A DNA stretch of 64,000 nt from Ascidiaceihabitans donghaensis (lineage in GTDB: Bacteria > Pseudomonadota > Alphaproteobacteria > Rhodobacterales > Rhodobacteraceae): contig NZ_OMOR01000001.1 of assembly GCF_900302465.1 (NCBI RefSeq), positions 1,922,001 through 1,986,000 on the forward strand. The letters run 5' to 3'. The translations under genes and the position numbers were made by a program. Shown here one piece after another: positions 45,655-54,233 of this stretch. How positions within the stretch are numbered: position 1 is the stretch's first letter; every line of letters begins with the position of its first letter. The notes below the pieces were generated by a model that saw only the letters and a program-made list of their open reading frames with translations, was not told the DNA's origin and did not search any database.

Positions 45655-46574
45655 ACGGCTGTGGCAAGCGGGTGATGATCCAACACCAATTCGGTCAGGC
45701 GCGCATCCAGAACATGGGTGTATATTTCTGTCGTGGCCACATCGGCATGCCCCAACATTGCCTGGATCGATCGTAAATCGGCCCCCCCCGCCAACAGATG
45801 TGTCGCAAAAGCATGGCGCAAAGTATGTGGCGTGACCTTGGAGGGTGTCACACCGCCAGCCACGGCCAATTCCTTGATCAAAAGGTAGAACCTGTGGCGC
45901 GTCAGATGCCCGTCTTTGCCACGCGAAGGGAACAGGAATTTTGATGGCGGGGCACCCTTGGTTTTTGCCGTGTCATCAACCGCATCCCGAAATGGCAACC
46001 ACTCTGCCAAGGCCGCGCGGGCAGGGGGCGATAAGGGCACAATGCGCTCTTTTCCGCCTTTGCCCAAAATCAGCAAAACGCGGGGATCACCACGCGCTGC
46101 GGTCACAGGTAGGCTGACCAGTTCAGTCACCCGCATCCCCGTGGCATAAAGCAGTTCCATCAAGCAGGTGTTGCGCAGTGTGTCGCGACCCATTGTCCGG
46201 GCAGCGGCCAGCAACCTGTCGACTTCTGCCTCGTCGAGGGTTTTGGGCAAACGCTTGTCCAGACCGGGACCGGACACCTGAATGGCGGGGTTGGTTGTCC
46301 GCCAGCCTTCTTCAAAGGCAAAGCGGTAGATTTGCTTGATTGACGACAAACGCCGTGCGCGGGTGGCTTTGGCCAACCCTTGGGCGTCACAATGCACCAG
46401 ATAGTGTTCAACGTGATCCTGAGTGGCGGTGTCAAAGCTGGTCTTGCGTGCCGTCAGCCATTCGGCAAAATCCTTCAGGTCGCGGCCATATGCCAACAAA
46501 GTGTTGTTTGCGGCCCCCAGTTCTGCGGCCTGCGCGTCCAGAAAAGTGGAAATCCAGCGATCTGTATCGTTCAT
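45606..46574 (-). CDS. xerD: Tyrosine recombinase XerD
   Basis: A 322-residue site-specific recombinase: N-terminal SAM-like core-binding domain (FLDAQAAELGAANNTLLAYGRDL) and catalytic domain with the first arginine in ATGMRVTELVSLP, HTLRHAFATHLL (H-x-x-R), LGHADVATTEIYTHV (second H and the nucleophile Y). It would resolve chromosome dimers at dif with XerC. XerD rather than XerC is chosen from the TTEIYTHV text and the length. No phage genes are close, so this is the chromosomal housekeeping enzyme. Its ATG overlaps the stop of the next gene. Confidence 0.88.
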   Translation of the reverse strand: MNDTDRWISTFLDAQAAELGAANNTLLAYGRDLKDFAEWLTARKTSFDTATQDHVEHYLVHCDAQGLAKATRARRLSSIKQIYRFAFEEGWRTTNPAIQVSGPGLDKRLPKTLDEAEVDRLLAAARTMGRDTLRNTCLMELLYATGMRVTELVSLPVTAARGDPRVLLILGKGGKERIVPLSPPARAALAEWLPFRDAVDDTAKTKGAPPSKFLFPSRGKDGHLTRHRFYLLIKELAVAGGVTPSKVTPHTLRHAFATHLLAGGADLRSIQAMLGHADVATTEIYTHVLDARLTELVLDHHPLATAVQRRRKAGGKMSSDGQ

Positions 46575-48130
46575 GACGCAGGCCCCAGAATAAGCAACTC
46601 TAAGGCCACGCGGCGACTGGTGTCTTCCAGACCTAGCGCACGTAGATTGCGCAAGCCTTCGGTCAGTTGGGTCAGATCGCCTTGTGCGCCTGCTTGGACC
46701 TGTTCCAGAATATCTATCAGCACAGCCCCCAATGACCGGGTCCGGGTGTTCAGCGCTATTTGAAATTTCTCTGCCAACTCCGCCGTGGAAAATGCGTGTT
46801 CAATCGCAAGTTCTAAGTCGGTATTGCCTTTGGGCGGCGTGCCTTTTGCAAGGCCGGCTAAAAATACAAAAGCCGGATCGTCCGTGACTGCTGCAGCCTC
46901 ATAGTCCGGAGACATCATAGCCATTTTAAACGCTATGTTTTTGGCAGGACCTTCAAGATCAAAGCCCGCAACCTGAGGTGCAAAAAGTGTGGAAAACGGC
47001 GCGGCAAGGCCCGCAGACTTCATTTTTTGCCACGCCAGTGGCAGCGTTTTGCCAATGGCTTGGGGGCTTTGGGTGCGAATTGCGGTTTCCAGACGTTGGA
47101 CGGCAGCGACCCTGTCCCAAATGCCGCCAGAGGCTGCGGGCCTGCGTGTGGAATACACGCCAAGCAAACGATTGGCAGGTAAGGCCCCGACGGTGGCCAA
47201 ACGCTCTGCTGCGTCCAGTTGGGCCTTCCATCCTGTCACGTCTCGCAAATCGGCGTGGGCATAGGCGCGTGGCCATGTTTTTGTGCTGATCGGCTGGCCA
47301 AGCGCCTCGTAAACCCGAAACATCAATGCATCCGGATCGGCCAAACGGGGCAAAGGTGCGGCACCCTCAAAAAGGTCTGGGTCCAGAAAACGCTCTAATG
47401 CATTGGACTGGGGTTCAGGCAAAACACCCAACGCCCGTGACGTGCCAAGCAACAACGCGGCCGTTGACCAATCGCCAGCGCGCGCAGTGCAAAAAATCCG
47501 TGCCGCATAGCCGGGGGCCAGTTGTGGCGCTTTTAGCAATGCAGCACAGGCCGTTTCTTCCGTATCATTCAAAAGGCTCAGATCAATGAAACGCGAAAAC
47601 AGCTGGGCGTCTTTTTCGGGTCCAACCTGTTGGATCAAGGCAAATGCAGGATCAACTGCACCCAAATCGATCAGCGCGTCAATTCTGGCCAACTGGAACG
47701 CTTCTGTTTTGCCTTTGGGTGGCGCGGTTTCAGCCAACAAAACAGTATAGAACAAGGATTGCGCACTTGGCAGATGTTGCGCGGTTAATGTGCCCAATTT
47801 ACGGGTCAGGCTTTGGGCGTCCGAATGGGTCCACAAACTGTCCGGCAGTCCCGTCACGTCAGACGGAACCAATCCGATGATACGCGGTCCTTGTCCGTCC
47901 AAGGGGGCCACCGTGACCTGCGCCACCGATCCGCTTGTCGCAACATCCGGCTCATCCGGCAACAACGCTGCAGGTTGGGGCAGCGGTTGGGAAGCGGGCT
48001 GCGTATCAAGCCAATCAATCACAGACAGCGGTTGGCCTTGCGGTGTGTCTTGGGCAAAGGCGGTGCCATGCGCCAGAACAGTCGCCAAAACAGCAAACGT
48101 TGCTGACAAAATGACTGCTTTAGTCTGCAT
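46571..48130 (-). CDS. Exported protein of unknown function, 519 residues
   Basis: Starts with a signal peptide (MQTKAVILSATFAVLATVLA, cleavage near HGTAFAQ). The mature part is almost all helical with repeats of a hydrophobic pattern, e.g. LFYTVLLAETAPPKGKT and RNLRALGLEDTSRRVALELLILGPAS, and no recognised catalytic motif. Probably periplasmic. It begins inside the end of the upstream 49-residue gene (11-base overlap) and its stop overlaps the xerD ATG as ATGA, so these form an operon. Confidence 0.75.
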   Translation of the reverse strand: MQTKAVILSATFAVLATVLAHGTAFAQDTPQGQPLSVIDWLDTQPASQPLPQPAALLPDEPDVATSGSVAQVTVAPLDGQGPRIIGLVPSDVTGLPDSLWTHSDAQSLTRKLGTLTAQHLPSAQSLFYTVLLAETAPPKGKTEAFQLARIDALIDLGAVDPAFALIQQVGPEKDAQLFSRFIDLSLLNDTEETACAALLKAPQLAPGYAARIFCTARAGDWSTAALLLGTSRALGVLPEPQSNALERFLDPDLFEGAAPLPRLADPDALMFRVYEALGQPISTKTWPRAYAHADLRDVTGWKAQLDAAERLATVGALPANRLLGVYSTRRPAASGGIWDRVAAVQRLETAIRTQSPQAIGKTLPLAWQKMKSAGLAAPFSTLFAPQVAGFDLEGPAKNIAFKMAMMSPDYEAAAVTDDPAFVFLAGLAKGTPPKGNTDLELAIEHAFSTAELAEKFQIALNTRTRSLGAVLIDILEQVQAGAQGDLTQLTEGLRNLRALGLEDTSRRVALELLILGPAS

Positions 48131-48269
48131 TCAACACCACAGGTGCGCGCACTTCTTCTTGCGGAGCAGAAAAATCGGCACCGAAGAAGGGGCCGACATA
48201 TGCATAGCCTACCAAGCCGACAAACCCGAAAAAGCACAGGTAAATCAGAAGCTTGATTAATTTGAACAT
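48120..48269 (-). CDS. Small single-span membrane protein, 49 residues
   Basis: MFKLIKLLIYLCFFGFVGLV followed by GYAYVGPFFGADFSAPQEE and a short acidic/hydrophobic end. One membrane helix with a positively charged N-terminus, so a C-out orientation is expected. Reads from ATG 48269 with AAAGGCAGG upstream. It overlaps the start of the 519-residue exported protein by 11 bases, so the two are probably co-translated partners. No family name assigned. Confidence 0.75.
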   Translation of the reverse strand: MFKLIKLLIYLCFFGFVGLVGYAYVGPFFGADFSAPQEEVRAPVVLNAD

Positions 48270-48351
48270 GGGGGTGCCTGCCTTTTTTGATGTCGTCTTT
48301 TGATCAACTTATATATGGCCTTTTTCACAATATCACGTCATTCACGTCAAC

Positions 48352-48954
48352 ATGAGCAAAATTGAGCAATCCATGGCCGATAAGGCACCCACCCACACCG
48401 GACCACAGGCCACATTTCGATTGAAAAAGACTGTGGTGATGGTGGGAATGATGGGGGCTGGCAAAACTGCTGTCGGGCGGGCGGTGGCCCAAAAGCTGGA
48501 TGTTGCGTTTCTGGACAGCGATGCGGAAATCGAAGCGGCGGCCAATATGACTGTGCCCGAGATATTCAGCCGCGATGGTGAGCCGTTCTTTCGGACAAAG
48601 GAAACCCAGGTGATTACGCGCCTTCTGGACGCGACGCCATGTATTCTGTCGACCGGCGGAGGGGCGTTTCTGGGGGCGCAAAACCGTGAAACCATCAGTG
48701 AACGCGGTGTGTCGGTCTGGCTCAACGCCGATCTGGATGTGTTGTGGAACAGGGTGCGCCACAAAGACACGCGCCCCTTACTGCAAACCGATGATCCCAA
48801 AGCCACATTGGCCGCGTTGTTTCAGGCGCGTGTGCCAGTATACCGGATGGCGGATGTCATGGTGCCATCAGACCACGGTGTGGCGATTGATGCTATGGCC
48901 GATCGTGTCATAGAGGCCATATTGGCCCGCAGCGATGTTCTGGAGAAAACCTAA
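48352..48954 (+). CDS. aroK: Shikimate kinase
   Basis: Phosphorylates shikimate in the aromatic pathway. The 200-residue P-loop kinase has VVMVGMMGAGKTAVGR as Walker A, the shikimate-binding SDAEIE (LDSDAEIEAAA), STGGGAF and the LID region RPLLQTDD. Some residues at the N-terminus (before RLKKTVV) form an extra tail of about 24 residues. Its stop overlaps the start of aroB by one base (TAATG). Confidence 0.95.
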   Translation: MSKIEQSMADKAPTHTGPQATFRLKKTVVMVGMMGAGKTAVGRAVAQKLDVAFLDSDAEIEAAANMTVPEIFSRDGEPFFRTKETQVITRLLDATPCILSTGGGAFLGAQNRETISERGVSVWLNADLDVLWNRVRHKDTRPLLQTDDPKATLAALFQARVPVYRMADVMVPSDHGVAIDAMADRVIEAILARSDVLEKT

Positions 48955-50063
48955 TGCGCGAAACCGTTCATGTTGATCTGCCCGGGCGGGCCTACGACAT
49001 TCTAATCGGAACCGGACTGCTGCAAGAGGCAGGCACACTGATCGCGCCGCTTTTGCACAGGCCGCGTGTTGTGGTCGTGACTGATGATACGGTTGGGGCG
49101 TTGCATCTGGACACGTTGCGCCAAGGACTGGCCGCAGAGGGCATCGCTATGGCGGCGCTGTCTTTGCCACCGGGGGAAGCGACCAAAAACTGGACCAACG
49201 TCATCAAAACTGTGGAATGGATGCTGGATGAAAAAGTCGAACGGCGCGACGTGGTGGTGGCGTTGGGCGGTGGTGTTATTGGGGACCTTGTGGGGTTCGC
49301 AGCCGCAATTTTACGCCGTGGCGTGCGGTTTGTACAAATTCCGACGTCCTTGTTGGCTCAAGTCGACAGTTCTGTCGGGGGCAAAACCGGCATCAACACC
49401 CGTCACGGAAAGAACTTGGTTGGGGCATTCCATCAACCAAGTCTGGTTCTGGCAGACATTGAGGTATTGGGCACTTTGCAGCCACGCGATTTTCTTGCGG
49501 GGTGTGGCGAGGTCGTGAAATACGGGCTTTTGGGGGACGCTGCGTTCTTTGACTGGCTTGAAACCCACGGACCGGACATGGCAGCCGGAGATATTGCGGC
49601 CCGTGCCTATGCAGTGAAGCGCTCGGTGCAGATGAAAGCCGAAATCGTGATGCGCGATGAGACCGAACAAGGGGACCGGGCCCTTTTGAACCTTGGGCAC
49701 ACGTTTTGTCATGCGCTCGAAGCGGCCACCGGCTATTCGGATCGCTTGCTGCACGGCGAAGGGGTGGCGATTGGGTGTGCGCTTGCGTTTGAAACGTCGT
49801 CGCGGATGGGACTGTGTGCCCAAGAAGATCCAAGCCGCTTGCGGGCCCACCTAAAGGCGATGGGCATGAAGACTGATCTCAAGGACATTGAAGGGGATCT
49901 GCCGGACGCAGCTGCACTTTTGGCCTTGATGGGTCAGGATAAAAAAGTCGTGGACGGCCAGTTGCGCTTTATTATGGCGCGGGGGATTGGCGAGGCGTTT
50001 GTCACATCTGACGTGCCAGAAGGCGTTGTGTTGGATGTTCTGGGCGATGCGCTGAAAGCGTAA
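48954..50063 (+). CDS. aroB: 3-dehydroquinate synthase
   Basis: Second enzyme of the shikimate pathway, converting DAHP to 3-dehydroquinate with NAD and a zinc ion. The 369-residue protein has the NAD-binding GGGVIGDLVGFAA, the substrate loop SSVGGKTGIN, GHTFCHALEA and HGEGVAIG with metal-ligand histidines. Overlaps aroK, so both are translated from one message. Confidence 0.97.
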   Translation: MRETVHVDLPGRAYDILIGTGLLQEAGTLIAPLLHRPRVVVVTDDTVGALHLDTLRQGLAAEGIAMAALSLPPGEATKNWTNVIKTVEWMLDEKVERRDVVVALGGGVIGDLVGFAAAILRRGVRFVQIPTSLLAQVDSSVGGKTGINTRHGKNLVGAFHQPSLVLADIEVLGTLQPRDFLAGCGEVVKYGLLGDAAFFDWLETHGPDMAAGDIAARAYAVKRSVQMKAEIVMRDETEQGDRALLNLGHTFCHALEAATGYSDRLLHGEGVAIGCALAFETSSRMGLCAQEDPSRLRAHLKAMGMKTDLKDIEGDLPDAAALLALMGQDKKVVDGQLRFIMARGIGEAFVTSDVPEGVVLDVLGDALKA

Positions 50064-50109
50064 AGCACAGCACTTTGCTGTCCACGCTCCTATTGCCTAC
50101 CCGTTGCGT

Positions 50110-50137
50110 GGTAAGGTGCACCCTGGTGCACCCTACC
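50110..50137. terminator. Possible bidirectional terminator between aroB and ssb
   Basis: Two copies of GGTGCACC separated by two bases, flanked by GGT and ACC that extend the pairing with small mismatches. Because GGTGCACC is self-complementary the two copies can pair. A T-rich run (GTAAAGATTTTTAG) follows on the plus strand. It lies between two convergent genes, as expected of a shared terminator, but the stem is imperfect. Confidence 0.45.
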
Positions 50138-50150
50138 TTTGTAAAGATTT

Positions 50151-50660
50151 TTAGAACGGGATTTCATCGTCCAGATCACGGGATGGGGCAGGGGACGATT
50201 GGCCACCGCCGTATCCGCCGTTGTTGTTGGATTGACCGGAATCGTAGCCCATAGAACCACCACCGCCGCCACCACCATAGTTGCCGCCGCCACCGCCGCT
50301 GTTGTCATTGCGTCCGTCCAGCATTGTCAGGTTGCCGCCAAGACCCTGCAATACGACTTCTGTGGTGTACCGGTCCTGACCAGATTGGTCTTGCCACTTG
50401 CGGGTTTGCAATTTGCCTTCGATGTATACTTTGGACCCTTTGCGCAGATATTGTTCTGCGACGCGCACAAGCCCTTCCTGAAAGATCGCAACAGACGTCC
50501 ATTCGGTTTTTTCGCGACGTTCGCCTGTATTTTTGTCTTTCCACGTCTCGGATGTGGCAATGCGCAAATTGCACACTTTGCCGCCATTTTGGAAACTGCG
50601 CACTTCAGGGTCCGCACCCAAGTTGCCAATTAGGATCACTTTGTTCACAGAGCCAGCCAT
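50151..50660 (-). CDS. ssb: Single-stranded DNA-binding protein
   Basis: The 169-residue protein has an N-terminal OB fold ([20 protein letters not shown], then [25 protein letters not shown]), a flexible glycine/asparagine-rich linker and the acidic C-terminal tip DLDDEIPF that recruits repair and replication partners. Start ATG 50660 is preceded by GGGGGAT at 5 bases; the open frame upstream to 50702 is not used. Confidence 0.96.
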   Translation of the reverse strand: MAGSVNKVILIGNLGADPEVRSFQNGGKVCNLRIATSETWKDKNTGERREKTEWTSVAIFQEGLVRVAEQYLRKGSKVYIEGKLQTRKWQDQSGQDRYTTEVVLQGLGGNLTMLDGRNDNSGGGGGNYGGGGGGGSMGYDSGQSNNNGGYGGGQSSPAPSRDLDDEIPF

Positions 50661-50845
50661 GGCATCCCCCTTGAAAGCTGTTTTGTCCGAATCCCGGACC
50701 ATTGTTTGACAGGCTTATATCGCCCTTGCCCCTCTTGTTAAATTGCTAACGCAGATCGTGATGGGAAATCTGGCAGGTAATACTGGTCTCATGGTTAAAA
50801 ATCCCTATATTGCCGCAAAGGCAGGTGTCGTGGGGACGAAACGGT

Positions 50846-51430
50846 ATGCGCATAGGTGTAGTGGTTATTGTGGCGGCGGCCTTCATCGGCGACATGGCTG
50901 TTGCCGAGACATTTTCATCCAAAAACCGCAAAAAGCTGTTTTCGTCTCAGACAAAAGTGCTCGATAGCCGTGCCTCCAAACAGTATTCGAATTCGGTCCG
51001 TTTGCAGCCCGCCAAAGTGAACACCCCCACCAAATGGAACAAGGGCCAAAAGTTCAAAGGCAAATACAAAGGCGTGTATCTGGCGATGGCGCGTGACGCC
51101 GCGCGACGCAACGGTGTGCCCGAAGACTTGTTCTTGCGACTGGTGCAGCAAGAAAGCAACTGGAACCCGAATGCAAAATCACACGCCGGGGCGTATGGGC
51201 TGGCGCAACTGATGCCCGGCACAGCCCGCGTGTTACGTGTAAATCCTCGTGATCCATACGAAAATCTGGATGGTGGTGCGCGTTATCTGCAACAGCAATA
51301 CCGTGAATTCGGATCTTGGCGGTTGGCATTGGCTGCGTATAACGCAGGCCCGGGGGCGGTGAAAAAATATGGTGGCGTGCCGCCGTTCCGCGAGACACGG
51401 AACTACGTAAAGATCATCTGGGGCAGCTGA
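50846..51430 (+). CDS. Lytic transglycosylase, SLT domain
   Basis: Exported peptidoglycan lytic enzyme of 194 residues. A signal peptide (about 1-20) is followed by a basic stretch and an SLT/goose-lysozyme-like domain: the catalytic E103 in [13 protein letters not shown], the [16 protein letters not shown] loop, [17 protein letters not shown] and [14 protein letters not shown] at 50846 is preferred over the in-frame start at 50810, since the signal peptide begins there. It would cut glycan strands in the periplasm. Confidence 0.9.
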   Translation: MRIGVVVIVAAAFIGDMAVAETFSSKNRKKLFSSQTKVLDSRASKQYSNSVRLQPAKVNTPTKWNKGQKFKGKYKGVYLAMARDAARRNGVPEDLFLRLVQQESNWNPNAKSHAGAYGLAQLMPGTARVLRVNPRDPYENLDGGARYLQQQYREFGSWRLALAAYNAGPGAVKKYGGVPPFRETRNYVKIIWGS

Positions 51431-51532
51431 TGATTGCGGGGCAAGCCGTTGTCATGCTTTTGTCCGTCCTCAATCCAATTGCTGCCATGATTGTGCCGTA
51501 GCCCTCATCCAAAGTCACAAAAGGATGTACGC

Positions 51533-51988
51533 ATGGCCGTCAGCACCACTTCATTCTCGGACCGCCTTGGACGGATCGAACGCAGCACTCCGCAGCTTTA
51601 TGCAGGCGATGATGCGCCGCAATCCTTCAAGCCCGACAATCTGGTGTGCAACACAGCCAAAAAGGGCGCCTTCTACTATGCGGTGATTTTGTTTGGTTTG
51701 ATTGTCGGGGCGGGCGTCGGGTACGCGTTTCGCACAGCTGTGGGCTTTGAAATCTTCGTAACACAGCCGCCGTTGCTTATTTTGGCCATCGTCAAAGCAG
51801 ATCCTCAAATGCTTGGGCTGACATTGGCTGTGGTCGGCGGGGCAGTGATAACGCTGTTGTGCCAGATTTTCGGCAATACCAAAGCCCGCGCCTTGCAGTT
51901 TTGGACCGGCTACATGCTGGGCATGGTATTGATCAACCTGCAAGCGTTCTACTTCGTGTACCTGACGTATTTCGCGGCCACCGCATGA
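51533..51988 (+). CDS. Small membrane protein of unknown function
   Basis: A 151-residue protein with a soluble N-terminal stretch (about 1-45) and three hydrophobic segments (about 47-72, 90-110 and 118-147). No motif or family recognised. AAGGA lies 8 bases upstream of ATG 51533, supporting the start. It sits alone between the lytic transglycosylase and the convergent ABC ATPase. Confidence 0.7.
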   Translation: MAVSTTSFSDRLGRIERSTPQLYAGDDAPQSFKPDNLVCNTAKKGAFYYAVILFGLIVGAGVGYAFRTAVGFEIFVTQPPLLILAIVKADPQMLGLTLAVVGGAVITLLCQIFGNTKARALQFWTGYMLGMVLINLQAFYFVYLTYFAATA

Positions 51989-52051
51989 CACAGACCCAAG
52001 TGCGGCAGGCAGGCCAAAGACTGGCCCACCTCATGTTTGCGCATTCAGCCT

Positions 52052-54139
52052 CTACTGTGCCGCGATTTTGATAACAGGTTCCATTTGCGCCAGCTTTTCA
52101 TCGCTTAGGTGACACTTCACCTGGTGCCCGTCTGCCAAATGACGCACGGGGGGTATGTCTTTTTCACACAACCCACCAGGAACTTCCGATTTCCAGCGGC
52201 ATCGTGTTTGGAAGGGGCAACCGGGGGGCGGGTTCATGGCGGACGGAATGTCGCCTTCCAGTACAATGTGTTGTTTTTCCACCGATGTGTCTGCGATTGG
52301 CACCGCTGAAAGCAAAGCTTCGGTATAGGGGTGATAGGGCGGCGCAAAGACCTGATCCGTAGACCCCAGTTCAACCACATGCCCCAAATACATCACCATC
52401 ACGCGGTCGCTCAAATAACGCACGATCGACAAGTCGTGGCTGATAAACAAAAGGGTGGTTTTCTGCTCACGCTGGATTTCCATCAATAGATCCGTAACCG
52501 CCGCCTGCACCGACACATCCAAAGCAGACACAGGTTCGTCTGCCACGACGATGCGCGCGTCACCGGCAAAGGCACGTGCGATACCTACGCGTTGCTTTTG
52601 GCCCCCCGACAACTGGCGTGGCATGCGGTCGGCAAATTCGCGAGGCAGTTTTACCAGATCCAGCAGTTCCAACATGCGCGTGCGGCGTTCCGCTTCGCTG
52701 TTGCCGATTTTGAAAATTTCCAAAGCGCGAATGATCTGGCGCCCGACGGTCATTGACGGGTTCAACGTGTCAAACGGGTTTTGGAACACCATCTGAACAT
52801 CCGCCACAGTTTTTGTGTTGCGGGCCTCGATCGGGGTGTCCTGAATTTGGGTGCCATTCATTGTGATGGTGCCTTCAGTGGCTGTTTCCAAGCCCATCAG
52901 CACTTTCGCGAATGTCGATTTCCCACACCCGGATTCGCCCACGATGGCAAGCGTCTCGGATTCTCTGGCTTCAAAGCTAAGGCTCTCATTCGCCTTGACC
53001 ACTTTTGTTTCGCCCCCGCCGAACATGGCATTGGCAGCGACTTCGTAATACTTCTTAAGCTTGTCCATAGACAAAACGACTTCGCCAACTTCGCCTTTTG
53101 TTTTGGTCTCAGCCAACGTCAACGGAGCGTTCCAATCGATTTCCTTGAATTTCAGGCACCGTGATGCGTGGCGATCGTCGCCCGCCACTTCCGCCATCCG
53201 GATACGGGTATCCTCGTTGCAGCGCCCGTCTTCGAAATAGTCACAGCGCGGGCCAAAGTTGCAGCCCGGCGGGCGTTCGTGGGGCAGGGGAAAGTTGCCC
53301 GGAATTGCCACCAAAGGCCGCGCATTCTTGTCAGCGCCGGGCAGAGGGATCGACCGGAACAGAGCCTGCGTATAGGGGTGCTGCATCTTGTCAAAGACAT
53401 CTTCGATGCTGCCGGTCTCGACGGCCTCGCCTGAATACATCACGCAGATGCGGTCACAGGTTTCCAGAACCAGACCAAGGTTGTGGCTGATGAACAGCAT
53501 GGATGTGCCGTATTTCTTGCCAAGGTCTTTGACCAATTCGACAACGGCGGCTTCGACGGTCACGTCAAGGGCAGTGGTCGGTTCATCCAGGATCAGCAAC
53601 GAAGGCTCTGACATCAAGGCCATCGCAATCACGATGCGTTGTTGTTGACCGCCGGACAATTGATGCGGAAAGCTGTTCAGGATGCGGGCAGGGTCAGGCA
53701 GTTTCACATCTGTGACAACCTGCAACGCGCGCTCATAAGCATCCTTTTCAGACATGCCCTGATGGATCATCGGAACTTCCATCAACTGCTTGCCGATCCG
53801 CATGGCAGGATTCAAAGAGGCCATAGGCTCCTGATAGATCATTGCGATTTCGGACCCGCGAATGTCACGCAGCTCCTCCATGGTCATTTGACCCAGATCT
53901 TGACCTTTGAATTTGATGGACCCGCCAACAACGCGGCCGTTTTTGCCCAAATCCTGCATGACACCCAAGGCGACCGTGGACTTGCCACATCCGGATTCTC
54001 CAACAAGACCTACGGCCTCGCCGGGTTGGACAGTGACGGAAAAATCCATCACGGCAGGAATTTCACGCAAGCGCGTAAAAAACGATATCGACAGTTGGTC
54101 AATTTCAAGAATTGGACCGTCATAATCTAGTTTTGTCAT
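52052..54139 (-). CDS. Peptide-type ABC transporter, fused double ATPase (DppD-DppF type)
   Basis: A 695-residue protein made of two oligopeptide-transporter ATPase domains in one chain: Walker A at about 47-55 (GESGCGKST) and again near residue 400, each with LSGGQ (HQLSGGQQQR, RQLSGGQKQR) and a D-E Walker B, and each followed by the oligo_HPY zinc-ligand-like C-terminus (PGCNFGPRCDY; PGCPFQTRCRW). In most bacteria these are two genes (dppD, dppF). It energises import by the two permeases upstream. ATG 54139 follows GGAG by 6 bases. Confidence 0.93.
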   Translation of the reverse strand: MTKLDYDGPILEIDQLSISFFTRLREIPAVMDFSVTVQPGEAVGLVGESGCGKSTVALGVMQDLGKNGRVVGGSIKFKGQDLGQMTMEELRDIRGSEIAMIYQEPMASLNPAMRIGKQLMEVPMIHQGMSEKDAYERALQVVTDVKLPDPARILNSFPHQLSGGQQQRIVIAMALMSEPSLLILDEPTTALDVTVEAAVVELVKDLGKKYGTSMLFISHNLGLVLETCDRICVMYSGEAVETGSIEDVFDKMQHPYTQALFRSIPLPGADKNARPLVAIPGNFPLPHERPPGCNFGPRCDYFEDGRCNEDTRIRMAEVAGDDRHASRCLKFKEIDWNAPLTLAETKTKGEVGEVVLSMDKLKKYYEVAANAMFGGGETKVVKANESLSFEARESETLAIVGESGCGKSTFAKVLMGLETATEGTITMNGTQIQDTPIEARNTKTVADVQMVFQNPFDTLNPSMTVGRQIIRALEIFKIGNSEAERRTRMLELLDLVKLPREFADRMPRQLSGGQKQRVGIARAFAGDARIVVADEPVSALDVSVQAAVTDLLMEIQREQKTTLLFISHDLSIVRYLSDRVMVMYLGHVVELGSTDQVFAPPYHPYTEALLSAVPIADTSVEKQHIVLEGDIPSAMNPPPGCPFQTRCRWKSEVPGGLCEKDIPPVRHLADGHQVKCHLSDEKLAQMEPVIKIAAQ

Positions 54140-54199
54140 CATCTTCTCCAAGCTGGATGAAACTATGATCCTGTTTCATCTCGCCAAATAAACCTCGGG

Positions 54200-54223
54200 G
54201 GTCCGGGGGCTGGCCCCCGGTCC
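54200..54223. repeat. G/C hairpin between the permease and ATPase genes
   Basis: CCGGGGG (54203-54209) pairs with CCCCCGG (54214-54220) over a four-base loop, with an outer GG/CC extension. It is intercistronic within one operon. Resembles the REP-like hairpin at 15653-15672 and may modulate expression between permease and ATPase. Confidence 0.55.
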
Positions 54224-54233
54224 GTCCTCTCAA

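Noticed and set aside
45606-46574. Tyrosine recombinase as evidence for a prophage or integrative element
   Set aside because: It has the complete XerD layout, sits in an operon with conserved-looking chromosomal genes, and there are no phage genes, direct repeats or att-like sites around it.
51985-52071. 28-codon frame overlapping the end of the small membrane protein gene as ATGA
   Set aside because: It overlaps the 3' end of the convergent ABC ATPase gene, is very short and shows no features.
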